DNA of 64,000 nt from Marsupella aquatica (lineage: Eukaryota > Marchantiophyta). Under the pieces are notes generated by a model that saw only the letters and a list, made by a program, of their open reading frames with translations, was not told the DNA's origin and did not search any database. The DNA is taken from NCBI GenBank assembly GCA_973895155.1, contig OZ316894.1, positions 17,422,001 to 17,486,000 of the forward strand, given 5' to 3'. The position numbers were made by a program, and so were the translations under genes. Numbering within the stretch: the first letter of the stretch is position 1; every line of letters starts with the position of its first letter. Shown piece by piece: positions 47,685-57,565 of the stretch.

Positions 47685-49976
47685 CTATGGGATGTTTGCT
47701 TCTTCCACTCCGTAAATTGACAAATTTCCATCGGTACGATGATTGTTTCCGGCTGCCAGATCGGTTGATGGCGAAAAATTGGATGCGTGTACTTGAACCC
47801 TTCTATCCCTGCCCATCAACCAATGAATTGTCTTCCTCGCCAAGGAAGAAGCCTGCTGGTTATTCTCGTTGTGATTGATACTATTGTCCTGAACAGTTGG
47901 GGCTTGGGCTTGGGCTTGAGCTTGGGCTGGTGCAACCATCCATGAACTATCGAAGCTGCCTATCGACGACGAGTCCAGCCCTCCAAGGCTCTCCTTGGAA
48001 GCAGTCTCGAAGCCCCCGTCCTTAGAACCGGTGTCATTTCCTGCGCTGTTTCTTGACACACTTTCGAAGGCCGTCCTCATGGACAATTCCTTGCTGTCTA
48101 TGGCGGCCGCGTCCGAGAAACTGCGTCGGCTCCGACCAAGTTTCGAGATACCCTCCGGAACAGGAAATCTGAAAGAAAACGCCCGGCTTGACACATTGGA
48201 CTTCAAAGACCCGCCTCCTTGGTCCGAAGCGGCCCTACTTCTGTTCGAGCTAGTATCTGGCGGAGCTTTGTCCCGCTTCGCCATGCTCTCGGCAAGCTTT
48301 TCTAGCCCAACATTGCTCCGCCACCCTGTCCCGAAAAACCTCTCCAACCCAGCCATAACTCTGGACTCCTCGCTCTCCTGCGCCTTCTCCTGGACAACGT
48401 CTTGCAATGGCGACGTTGCCCTTAGCTCGAACGAGCTCGACCTGACGATCTGATCTTCGTCCTTGAGTTCGTCCAAATCAACTGTGACGAAGTCATCATT
48501 CCCATCCCCTTCAACGTTAACTTCCTTCTCTTTACCCTTACTCTCTACTGCAATCGACGCCGGCTCAACTAATGCGCGTCCCATTGTTGACATTTCCTGT
48601 TCATCATCATCCTGCTGTTGTTGCTTGTTTCTCGGTACAAGGGATGCCTCCGACGCGAGATGCCCGAGATTCAGCCTGTATGTCCTATTTTCTTCCCTGC
48701 CTTCTTCTCTCGAGGTGATGAAATCAGGAGTCCTGGAGGAGAGGAAATCAGGAGTACTGGCATTGAAAAAATCCGGAGTCATTCCTCCCCTGAGGGCCCG
48801 GTAATCAGGGGTAGCCATTCCTCGAGTGGCCCAAAATAATTCATCTGCAGGAGTGCCTGGTATTGATCCCAGCTCGGGAATACCATCAGAAAGCACAGTT
48901 CGGTGCCGTGGCCGGGCACCATTAGCAAACTCCCTACTGTTTCCTCGTCCAGGGTAAGGAGTGGGGGCAATGACGACCTGCAAGTTGGCCGGGTCAACAA
49001 CATACTCATAGGACCCCATGGAGTACGACCTACCTCTCAGGATAGACGACGCACTGAGACCACGATTTGTTCTTCTTTCAACCCTGCCCAGCTTGACAGA
49101 CAGAACCGATCCAGAAGCCTCGCTTTCACTGCGATCCAACACGGGTTGGATTTCTGGACTGTCTAGTCCCATGGAAGTATCCTCGTCCTTCCCGAGATCA
49201 CTGCCGGAGCCCCCATCGTGCTCAGCCAGCATTGACGAAGATGCAATCATCCTCCTGCTCATATTACTAGTCCTCCGACTGTCTCCCACATAGCCATCAC
49301 TCCGCATACTGCGATTGCTACCCAAATGACCCGAATCGGAGAACGCTCCGTTCCCAGAAGGTGCATCGTCGTTGAGCAAACCGCACCTGCAGAGAGGGCA
49401 GGTAGAATGGGACAGAAGCCAAATGTCGATACAATCAATGTGGAAAGCGTGCTTACACTTCGGGAGAAGTCTAAGGCGATCCTCACCCTCGAACTCGCTA
49501 AGGCACACAGCACAATCAGTGCCCTCTTTCAGCCCGCAAATTGCCTTGTAGGGAAACACCGGGAGAGTGTCAATAAATGCTTGGTCTACTCCGGAGTCAT
49601 GAAGGTGAAACAAATGCTGCAGCTGACCGTGAAGAGCACTCATGGCGCTTTCGGTAGGCTCTCGCCGAGCTGCCACTCTCCCACAGCACCTCGCAAGGAG
49701 ATGCAGGAAACCAGACAGTAGGAAAACCACCGTGAGGATGACCACGATAATCACCACACTCGGGTTTAGGCCGCGTCCTCCCCCACCATCTTGCTTCTGC
49801 CCAGTTTGATTTGAGGGAGCCGCACCAGTGTCCGCCAACAAGGAGCGGTGGTGGTGGACAGAATCCAAGTGTGCAGCTCCGGCTACATGAAACGATCCCT
49901 CATGAATAGCTGACGATGCACACACGCAACAAAGCACGAGTAACACGACCACCGCCCTCACTTTCTCGGACATCAT
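47685..49976 (-). CDS. ATL-family RING-H2 E3 ubiquitin ligase (membrane-anchored)
   Basis: Transfers ubiquitin from an E2 to target proteins; ATL proteins are anchored in endomembranes or plasma membrane. Intronless, 763 aa from the ATG at 49976 (an open extension of three codons upstream has no ATG). Residues 1-22 are a signal-peptide-like hydrophobic start, 73-95 a transmembrane segment (VVIIVVILTVVFLLSGFL), 129-142 the GLD-like region (SGVDQAFIDTLPVFPY), and 155-196 a complete RING-H2 (CAVC, CKHAFH, C, CPLC with the W before the last pair). The remaining ~565 residues are Ser/Glu/Arg-rich, probably disordered, with a TPDF-type short repeat (TPDYRA, TPDFFN, TPDFLS, TPDFIT), a GlnAla repeat and an end containing TIHWLMGRDRR. 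Much longer than typical ATLs (about 200-400 aa); closest in layout to long ATL13/46-like members. Substrate unknown. Confidence 0.93.
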   Translation of the reverse strand: MMSEKVRAVVVLLVLCCVCASSAIHEGSFHVAGAAHLDSVHHHRSLLADTGAAPSNQTGQKQDGGGGRGLNPSVVIIVVILTVVFLLSGFLHLLARCCGRVAARREPTESAMSALHGQLQHLFHLHDSGVDQAFIDTLPVFPYKAICGLKEGTDCAVCLSEFEGEDRLRLLPKCKHAFHIDCIDIWLLSHSTCPLCRCGLLNDDAPSGNGAFSDSGHLGSNRSMRSDGYVGDSRRTSNMSRRMIASSSMLAEHDGGSGSDLGKDEDTSMGLDSPEIQPVLDRSESEASGSVLSVKLGRVERRTNRGLSASSILRGRSYSMGSYEYVVDPANLQVVIAPTPYPGRGNSREFANGARPRHRTVLSDGIPELGSIPGTPADELFWATRGMATPDYRALRGGMTPDFFNASTPDFLSSRTPDFITSREEGREENRTYRLNLGHLASEASLVPRNKQQQQDDDEQEMSTMGRALVEPASIAVESKGKEKEVNVEGDGNDDFVTVDLDELKDEDQIVRSSSFELRATSPLQDVVQEKAQESEESRVMAGLERFFGTGWRSNVGLEKLAESMAKRDKAPPDTSSNRSRAASDQGGGSLKSNVSSRAFSFRFPVPEGISKLGRSRRSFSDAAAIDSKELSMRTAFESVSRNSAGNDTGSKDGGFETASKESLGGLDSSSIGSFDSSWMVAPAQAQAQAQAPTVQDNSINHNENNQQASSLARKTIHWLMGRDRRVQVHASNFSPSTDLAAGNNHRTDGNLSIYGVEEANIP

Positions 49977-52900
49977 GTTCGGCAATTCGGTCCTTGGTCA
50001 CGCAGAAGATACAATGCAACCACAATCATGTATCGACGAACCCCCGCTAAACTAGCATGGTCCTCATTTCCACTGTGACAAGACAAGCTCATGACCGGGA
50101 GCACGATTCAGTGACACCATTGCTAGTCCAACCCCCAGTCACCAATTATTTCAGCACACCGAATGAGGCACTTCTTTCAACACCGTCAATACCAAGGAAA
50201 TCTCCATCCTGCTCAGAATCCAGTATACCCCGGTTTCAATTCTTCCAGCTCCAGCTCCGCAAATGTGCTCGATGCCCTTCATGCGAGTGAATGTCAAAAG
50301 TAGAGCTACTCACCAACGTGCCCGTGCACGCTGGATAAAGGAAGTTTTCACCTCCTTGACTGTCATTGATTATTCTCGTGCCGTATACTACCTTCTAATT
50401 CGATGGAGTCAAGAAACTATAGCTCTAACTCTCGCGCATTCGCTCGCTAAAGCCAACCTATGTATCTCTCAGTGTCTGTCAAGGCTCTGTGCATTTCGCC
50501 TCCCTTCTCGCTGAAATGTCGATTTGAGTACATGCTCGCTGAAGGCCGCAGAGCCTATCCTGGTTTGATTCGCAGAGCTCTGACGTGAGCTAAATTTGAT
50601 CACTTCCCATTGCGACATCTGTCTGCACATTGATCAGGTAGCTCCACAACCACTGCATACCTTGCTCGTTACCGTTTCAAGAGAGCTGACTCTACTACTA
50701 CTAAGACTCACCACCGGCCTCGTCATGTCCCACACAATGATGCGAAGAGACGACACGGGCCAAACACCACTGCAACACGCTTTCCTTCTTCAGAGGACGG
50801 TCCTCGTGCGCGTGCTCCCTACCTTTTCCAATCCGAGGAAAAACCGCAAAGCTTACGATCAGTCCACCGCCGTTTCCTCGCAACTTTCTTCACTTCGGTA
50901 CCAATTCGCTACTTCTCAGCACAGCTTTCGGTTCGCCAACTGACAGCAACCATCAGACACAGGGTACAGCATATTATCACGGCACAAAGATGACCCCTCT
51001 ACTGTCAAAAGCGAAGTACACTCCTCGTGTACTCGGCTATGCTCCGATGATCCCCGCCTCGGTCGATGCACCATTGCACCTATAGTTCACGGTCTTCCAG
51101 GAGGATAGTAGCGAGCTCAGTACCAGATTGCTACTCTATGTTGGTCCCAGAGTCGTCTCCTCGAAACAACTTCCTACCGTACTAGCTACGAGATGACGCG
51201 CGGCCTGGAGGGCTGGCTGCTAGCTAGGGCTGGCTGTCAAGCTTGGATTTGTTGCCTACCTGATCGACGTAAGGCCTACAGTCCTAGTAATCTACAGACC
51301 TTGCCAAGATTTGGCTTCGACCTATCCAAGCCTACCTGATCGACCTAAGGCCTATAGTCGTAGTAATCTGTCAACCTTGCCAAGATTTTCCTTCGACCTG
51401 TCTGCGGATCAAGCATCGTTTCTGCGTTTCTAGCATAGCAGCTTTGACTGCTCTCTGTCTACGTTTCTACTATCATTCGGTGCGACAACTAGGGGAATAG
51501 ATTGCACGCCTTACCTACCGTAGGTGGAAGCTAAGCATTGGAGATTCTTCCGCTCATTCATCCTTCAGAAAATTCCCGTTCTCATAAGCTCGGTCCAGTT
51601 CATACGAGGGACGAGGGATGGGCATGGCCACGGTACAGGTTTGTCTCTTTCTCAAATCTCGATCTTTCTAGCATAGCAGCTTTGACGCTACGCCCACCTC
51701 TCTATTATCATTTGATGCGACTACTATGGAACGAGTTTGAGCTACTTCCGCTCGTTCATCCATCTGTAACTCTGTAAGTTCCCGTTCTCATGAGCTCGGG
51801 TACAGTCCACACGAGGGAGGAGGTATCGGCATGACTACAGTCTACAGTCCATGACGGTGTCTTTTTCTCGAATCTCACTCCTCATTCAGCTCCCCAGTCC
51901 CCACCACCAACACGCACAGTCGAATGATGGCATCCGAAGCAGTGAGCAGAGCTCTCAACTAAAAGAGGACACAAAAAGGAGGTGATCGATTCTGTCACAG
52001 ACAGCAGCTGATAGGCGGGGATCCTCATCATAACTCGGCAATAAATGCTCTCAAGTGGAGCGGTGGGGCCCGATGGCTTTCATCGCCCACCAATCTGATT
52101 GACAACAAGCAATCTTAAATGCAGTATTCAATGTCCCATCTCGCATTCCCTCCCCGGAGTCCAGAGCCACTGAGTCAGAAACAGACACTCCAGGAGTCCA
52201 GAGGCAGAATGAATGATACAGTCCCAAATCCCAATAGCATCCAACTAACAACAGCCCAGGTCGCTGCACTGCTACTGCACTGTATTAGTTTGTCTGGCTG
52301 CTGCTCTGGTGCAGCATTACCGTAGGCCGTAGGGACAATCACGTTCCCTCAAAAATCCTAAATAATTATTAAAATTTTAGGTGGTGTTTGTGAAAGTTGG
52401 GGAAACACTTATGATGCATGAACTTTAGTAAGATTCTACACTGGTTAACGTGGTACACATGTTATATTACCACGTTAGCTACAAAAGTATCAATTCTTAA
52501 AAATTTTTATGTAGTGTTGGTAGACGTTGAGAAAACTTTAACGTGCATATTTTAGGCATGCTGACCCAAATACTAGTAGCACAGGCTCAGAGTACCTACA
52601 ATAGACTCTCTCTGCTACTCACAACCATAGCCTGTGCAAAAGTTTTAACAAGAAAGTCATAGCCTATGGGTGGCCATGAACTGTAGACTTGGCTAGCCAA
52701 TTATTGCATAGATAGATAGATACTGTACATTCTAAGGATACCGATTCTGAGGTAAAAAAACAATAGTCTAACAATGTATACATTGTTTATAGAGTGGAAA
52801 AATGAGATCTGAATATATTATTTATGACACTGCAATCTGACGGTCCCTAAGGTACTGTTGCTCTTCTGGCGACAGGACTGTCTTGGACAGGACTAACTTG

Positions 52901-53270
52901 TTAGGCTACGCTCCATTCCACTCCCTTTACTCGAGCCCCATCAAACTAAATAACTCAACCATATACTGTACCGGTATTTCTCCCCCCGCTGGAGTACTGT
53001 ACTCTGACCACAGCCCCAGGACTACGGTAGATGCACGAAAAATAACCTGGTACTTAATATTAATGAGATTTAAGTTACAGTTATGATGTCTTACAGCATT
53101 CCCGCCCGCGAAGCTCGGCCGTTGGATTGTCTTGTTCAGCCTCCTTATTGGTGCTGGGGTATTAGATTTAATATTCTATTAATGTTGGGGCATGTAGGGT
53201 ACGATGACGAATCTTTGCGGTCCTTTGGAGGAGCCAGCCCCATTACCCGTTCGTAAATAGACGTGAAAAC
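49977..53270. other. Upstream region of the ATL gene and intergenic DNA
   Basis: 49977-50600 probably includes the leader and promoter of the ATL gene. The rest holds two pairs of short duplicated phrases (CCTACCTGATCGAC at 51257 and 51332; CGTTCATCC/CATTCATCC stretches near 51555 and 51755) and a 10-bp perfect hairpin (TAACGTGGTA/TACCACGTTA) near 52446-52477. No gene supported. Confidence 0.4.
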
Positions 53271-53279
53271 ACAAAAACA

Positions 53280-53575
53280 AATTGAAATAAAATAATTCTA
53301 TATTATTTTCCCTTCCTTTTTGTCTCGTCTTTGTTTTTTGTTCACCCTTGTTTTTGGTCCATCCTTAGTTCATTTTTGTTTTTATTTAAAATCAAATGCA
53401 CTTCTGTTTATCTTTACTCGGGCTCCATTTTTTGTCCACCCTCATTTTAATTATTTTCTTTAGCAACTATTGTAATTTTTATTTCTATTAAGAGTTATGG
53501 TCTAGAGGGTCTCCAGGCTTCACACTAGACCATAGGCCATGAAAATAGTTTCCCTTGGCGACTTATTGATTGGAT
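53280..53575 (+). repeat. Hairpin-ended dispersed repeat, copy E
   Basis: A long T-rich stretch with TTTTTTGTCCACC and TTTTGGTCCATCC phrases leads to a hairpin whose arms are GGTCTAG (53499-53505) and CTAGACC (53525-53531), followed by ATAGGCCATGAAAATAG and CGACTTATTG. Confidence 0.6.
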
Positions 53576-53967
53576 TGTAAGATTGCAAGACTGTAAGATT
53601 GGTGATTATTTTTTACCCAATCTTATAATCTTGATCCTAAGGTTTTTTTGTAGTTGCACTATGATTATTAGATCTTGACCCATGAAACGGGGCTGTGAAG
53701 TTTTTTTGTCATTACTCTTGTTTGGAGTGAAAGTGTGAAACTGTTAAACCATGACTGGGCATATTCCAAGTTGGGGTGCAAGTGAAAAACCAATTGGATG
53801 GGGATGAATATATGAAAGTGGCACAATGCTCTTAAAAGTGTTGAATTCTATCTATGTTCAAAGACTCTACAGACAGGCTGGTCTACTATATTTTGCCATC
53901 CATATTTTCTTCTCATGAGTCCATAGAGTGAAACCATAAGTATAAGTTTTGCTGAGATAGGTAATCT

Positions 53968-54275
53968 CATCAGTTATCAATTATTTTTATCATTTTACCT
54001 GATATCAGCTGCCACCTCATCTCAAAGAGGCCGCCAAGTGGCAATGCAAGAAAAAAATGAAGAAAAAAATCTTGAATTTTTTTTATTTGAGGGAAAATTT
54101 AATTTTTTTCAAAATATTGTTTTTGACAAATTTTTGGTCAGCCAAGATTGAGTCAACCTCAGCTGTCCAGCTGAGATGAGCGAAGGTTCGAAGGTCTCAT
54201 GATCTCAACTCTTCAACTAAGATTCTGAAATTTTTGAGATAATTGATATCAATTATCAGCCACTGATAACTGATG
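53968..54275. mobile_element. 308-bp MITE-like element with 12-bp perfect inverted ends
   Basis: CATCAGTTATCA at 53968-53979 is repeated inverted at 54264-54275. An inner palindromic segment (CTCAGCTGTCCAGCTGAG) lies near 54158. No coding capacity; target-site duplication not evident. Confidence 0.55.
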
Positions 54276-56568
54276 GTATTGTGTACCCCAATTTTGCTAG
54301 TACTAAGAATTTTGATATTTAGTCTATTGTCAATAGGGGCAAGTTACAAGGAGTCCCCCATGTGCATATGCATTGGATCACCTCAAGAAGATAATTGGTA
54401 AAATCACAATTCTTTTTTTTATATTATTCTTTGGGGTTGTTTGTTCTAAGTAGCAAACACATCTATTGATAGATTTCAATTGTCAGCACAAATTTTGGCT
54501 ACAAATTTGGCAAAAAGTTGCCATCAAGGAGAAACTAGTTTGATAGTGTAGTTGAACTTTCTTACTGCTAGGGACTGCTTATGAAGGATAACGATGTCTT
54601 GAGTGTCTGGTAAATCTTTAGTTTTGTTTGTGAGCAGGACTCTAGACAGAGTCTTTTCTTGTGGTTAGATCACAATTTGTCTGTAAATTTCATACAGGAG
54701 TTCGTTTGCTTTCTGGCCTGGCCTTGGTGAAAGGGAGCAAGAGGAGAACTCGAGCACCATTTTTTGGTTTTCAAACAAATGTTAAATAATTTTGGAATCA
54801 TATGACCTCCATCTACACTGTCGAACTCAGTCAGGGTACCAAAATGTCTTTGTACAATAATAAAGCTTTGTACTTTTTGGGCTGTTCTCCTGTTATTTAT
54901 AGCATCTCTGCCCTCTGCGCTTCGGCCCAAAAGATAAATGAAAACTGTATAGTAATGCTTTTTTAGCCTTGATGCATGTCATCCTAGTTAATACAGATTT
55001 TTTTTCATGGACCCATGCAAGGCTACAAAGCTTATCTAAGCAAAAGGTTTGTGATGCGGCTCTCATTAGAGCGTTTTACTCAACAATTTGTGCATGGGAA
55101 GACCCAGTGTACAAATTTCCATGAGATTTTTTATTTTCAGTCATAGATTGCCCTGCAGATAGACCACACTAGATTGTTGTACAGTTGACAAAACATTTAA
55201 GTGGAGGAATATGTTGATATTATGACCAATTGGTGCTTTTTGCATGTTGCTATCAATGGTGATGCATACAAGATTATGTAGACGCCACCAGCTGCACATA
55301 CCACTCCCATTGTTGCCCAAGAGGATCAAGGCATGATAACACGTAGTACATAACCACCTACAATTTCAAGTGGGTAATGGCATTGCGTCACAGCAACAAG
55401 TCGATATTGCAGTTTTCAACAACAACCAAAATTCCCAAGCAAAGCTAGGGCTCTCTAAGAAACAAATTGTGTCCATACTTAGTGGTTGTGTGCCAAGGGA
55501 ACGAGGTAGGGGCAACAGGGTGAAATATTGGGGCATAAACGCAAATCATTAGTTGTTTTCTTTCCACCTTCCAGCAGGGTTTTGATTTGGACTATGGAAT
55601 TCCCCTCAACAGGGAACCTCATAGATGAACTGGGGCAACAGTAGTGAGACTAGTTGTGAAAGCAATTCAAGGTGTGACTGGTCATCTGCTCACCCATATA
55701 GCTCCCCTTCTCCATAATTATGGAGTCCAAGCAGACTCTAAAACAAGGTCTGTCATATGACAAAGAATGAATCATCGTCCCCCCACCCCCTATTCCACCC
55801 ATATTGACCCATAATTTTGCCCAAAAACCCACTCCAGGCACCCATCCCTGCAGACGTTGGGGGAGGGGGTGAGGGGAGGGAAAGCCCCTACCACAATTAC
55901 TGAACAATGTTCAGTCAGCAATCCTGAGCTTCAGTATCAAGTAAAACATTGCCTTATGGGATATACTAGTTAACACCTGAGGCCTGCCTAAGGGTGTTTC
56001 TATCCAGTAGAAGCCAACCTTGTGCTTTAGTGAGCTTTAAGCACAAGGTGAACTTCTTGCACACAGGACTAAAGTAGAACACACTGTCTATGCTATACTA
56101 AGAATTCTGTAGAGAAGCACAACAAACAAGTCATGCAAACATAGAATTCACAGAGTGCTTCTCCAACTTTATAAAGTTGTGCTTTGACAAGCACAAACCA
56201 TAGAAGCCACTTCTTCTCAGTTTAGCTTTGTTTGTCTAGGTAATTAATTTCATCCTAACTTCATGCCCATGTCTTACAAAAGATTAAATCATGAGCGGAG
56301 AGTATTTACATGCACATTCTCTTGTAAAGTCTTGGGATGAAGATCCCATCAAGCTTAAGGGTGGTTTTACAAGAGGTCAGAGCACTTGTGACATTGTTTC
56401 TACCAAAGAAAAGTGCAGGGGCATTTATTGTCCTCAGATAGGCAGTCACATTCATAACATGGTCCAAATTTAATCTCAGAGACAATAAAACAGAAAACAG
56501 TTTGCCCCGGTCCTGTATTGCCTATGACTGTGACAATACCATGATACATGTAGGTGAGAGTCTAATTA
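54276..56568. other. Intergenic; no supported gene
   Basis: AT-rich decayed sequence with short unrelated open frames only; nothing recognised. Confidence 0.4.
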
Positions 56569-57565
56569 TTAGACTTGGACTTGTCCGACAAATAGAGGCC
56601 TTTGGACTCGACAACCGACAAGTTGTCACCCGGTCCACCCTGGTCCCCGGTCCGGCTCCCGGCCGGTAATTCCCTGCCCGGCTACTTTCCTCCCGGCCCT
56701 TAAAGCCAACGGGAAAATCTCGCCCCGGACCGAACTCCCCACCCCGGTCCCGGCCCGGTCTCTACCCCCGGCCCGGCCCCTTCCCGGCCCGGCCCCGCAT
56801 CCCACCCAGTCCCTTCCCCTTCCCGGCCCGGTCCCTTCCCTTCCCTTCCCGGCCCTGCCCCTTCCCTCCCCCTTCCCTTCCCGGCCCGGTCCCTTCCCTT
56901 CCCTTCCCGGCCCTGCCCCTTCCCTCCCCCTTCCCCTCCCCTTCCCGGCCTCTTCCCTTCCCCTCCCCCTTCCCGGCCCGGCCCTCCCCCTCCCCCTTCC
57001 CGGCCTCTTCCCTTCCCCTCCCCCTTCCCGGCCCGGCCCTACCCCTCCCCTTCCCGGCCTCTTCCCTTCCCCTCCCCCTTCCCGGCCCGGCCCCCCCCCT
57101 CCCCCTTCCCGGCCCGGCCCTACCCCTCTCCTTCCCGGCCTCTTCCCTTCCCCTCCCCCTTCCCGGCCCGGCCCTACCCCTCCCCTTCCCGGCCCCTTCC
57201 CGGCCCTGCCCCTGCCCATTCCCGGCCCGGCCCTCCCATTCCCGGCCCGGCCCCGCACTCGGCCCGCCCTCACCTAGTGTTTGTGAGGCCGGGCCGGGTG
57301 CGGGGCCGGGCGGGATGCGGGACCGGGCCGGGAAGAGACCGGGCCGACCCGGTGCCGGACCGAGCCGGGAATGGAAGGGGCCGGGAAGAGTCGGGGAGGG
57401 AATGGGCCGGGCCGGGAAGGGATTGGGCCGGGCCGGGTCGGGCCGGGGCCGGACCGGGGCATAAAAAGGAATATGCGACAAATAGGGTCATTTTCGGGCG
57501 ACAAATGACAAGTTGTCGTGTCCGACAACACGACAAGTTGTCCGACAGCTCAAACCGGGGTCTAA
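56569..57565. mobile_element. GC-rich foldback element with strand-switching CCCGG core
   Basis: Outer ends are inverted: TTAGACTTGGACTTGTCCGAC on the left and, reverse complemented, TTAGACCCCGGTTTGAGC then TGTCGGAC on the right; TA flanks both sides (56567-56568 and 57566-57567). Subterminal ACAAGTTGTC/GACAACTTGTC motifs recur. The core is C-rich (CCCGGCCC, CCCTTCCC) from about 56630 to 57280 and becomes G-rich (GGGCCGGG) from about 57285 to 57460, with a short centre TCAC-N-GTGA at 57270-57285. Within the C-rich arm a ~55-bp minisatellite (GGCCTCTTCCCTTCCCC units) repeats about four times. The 200-240-aa frames here are low-complexity by-products, not genes. Confidence 0.75.

Noticed and set aside
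47995-49721. Several plus-strand open frames over 75 aa
   Set aside because: They are antisense shadows of the GC-rich ATL coding region.
56626-57481. Long Gly/Arg- or Pro-rich open frames (up to 239 aa) on both strands
   Set aside because: They arise from the CCCGG/CCCTTCCC simple sequence, are open in several frames at once and have no start context or splice partners.
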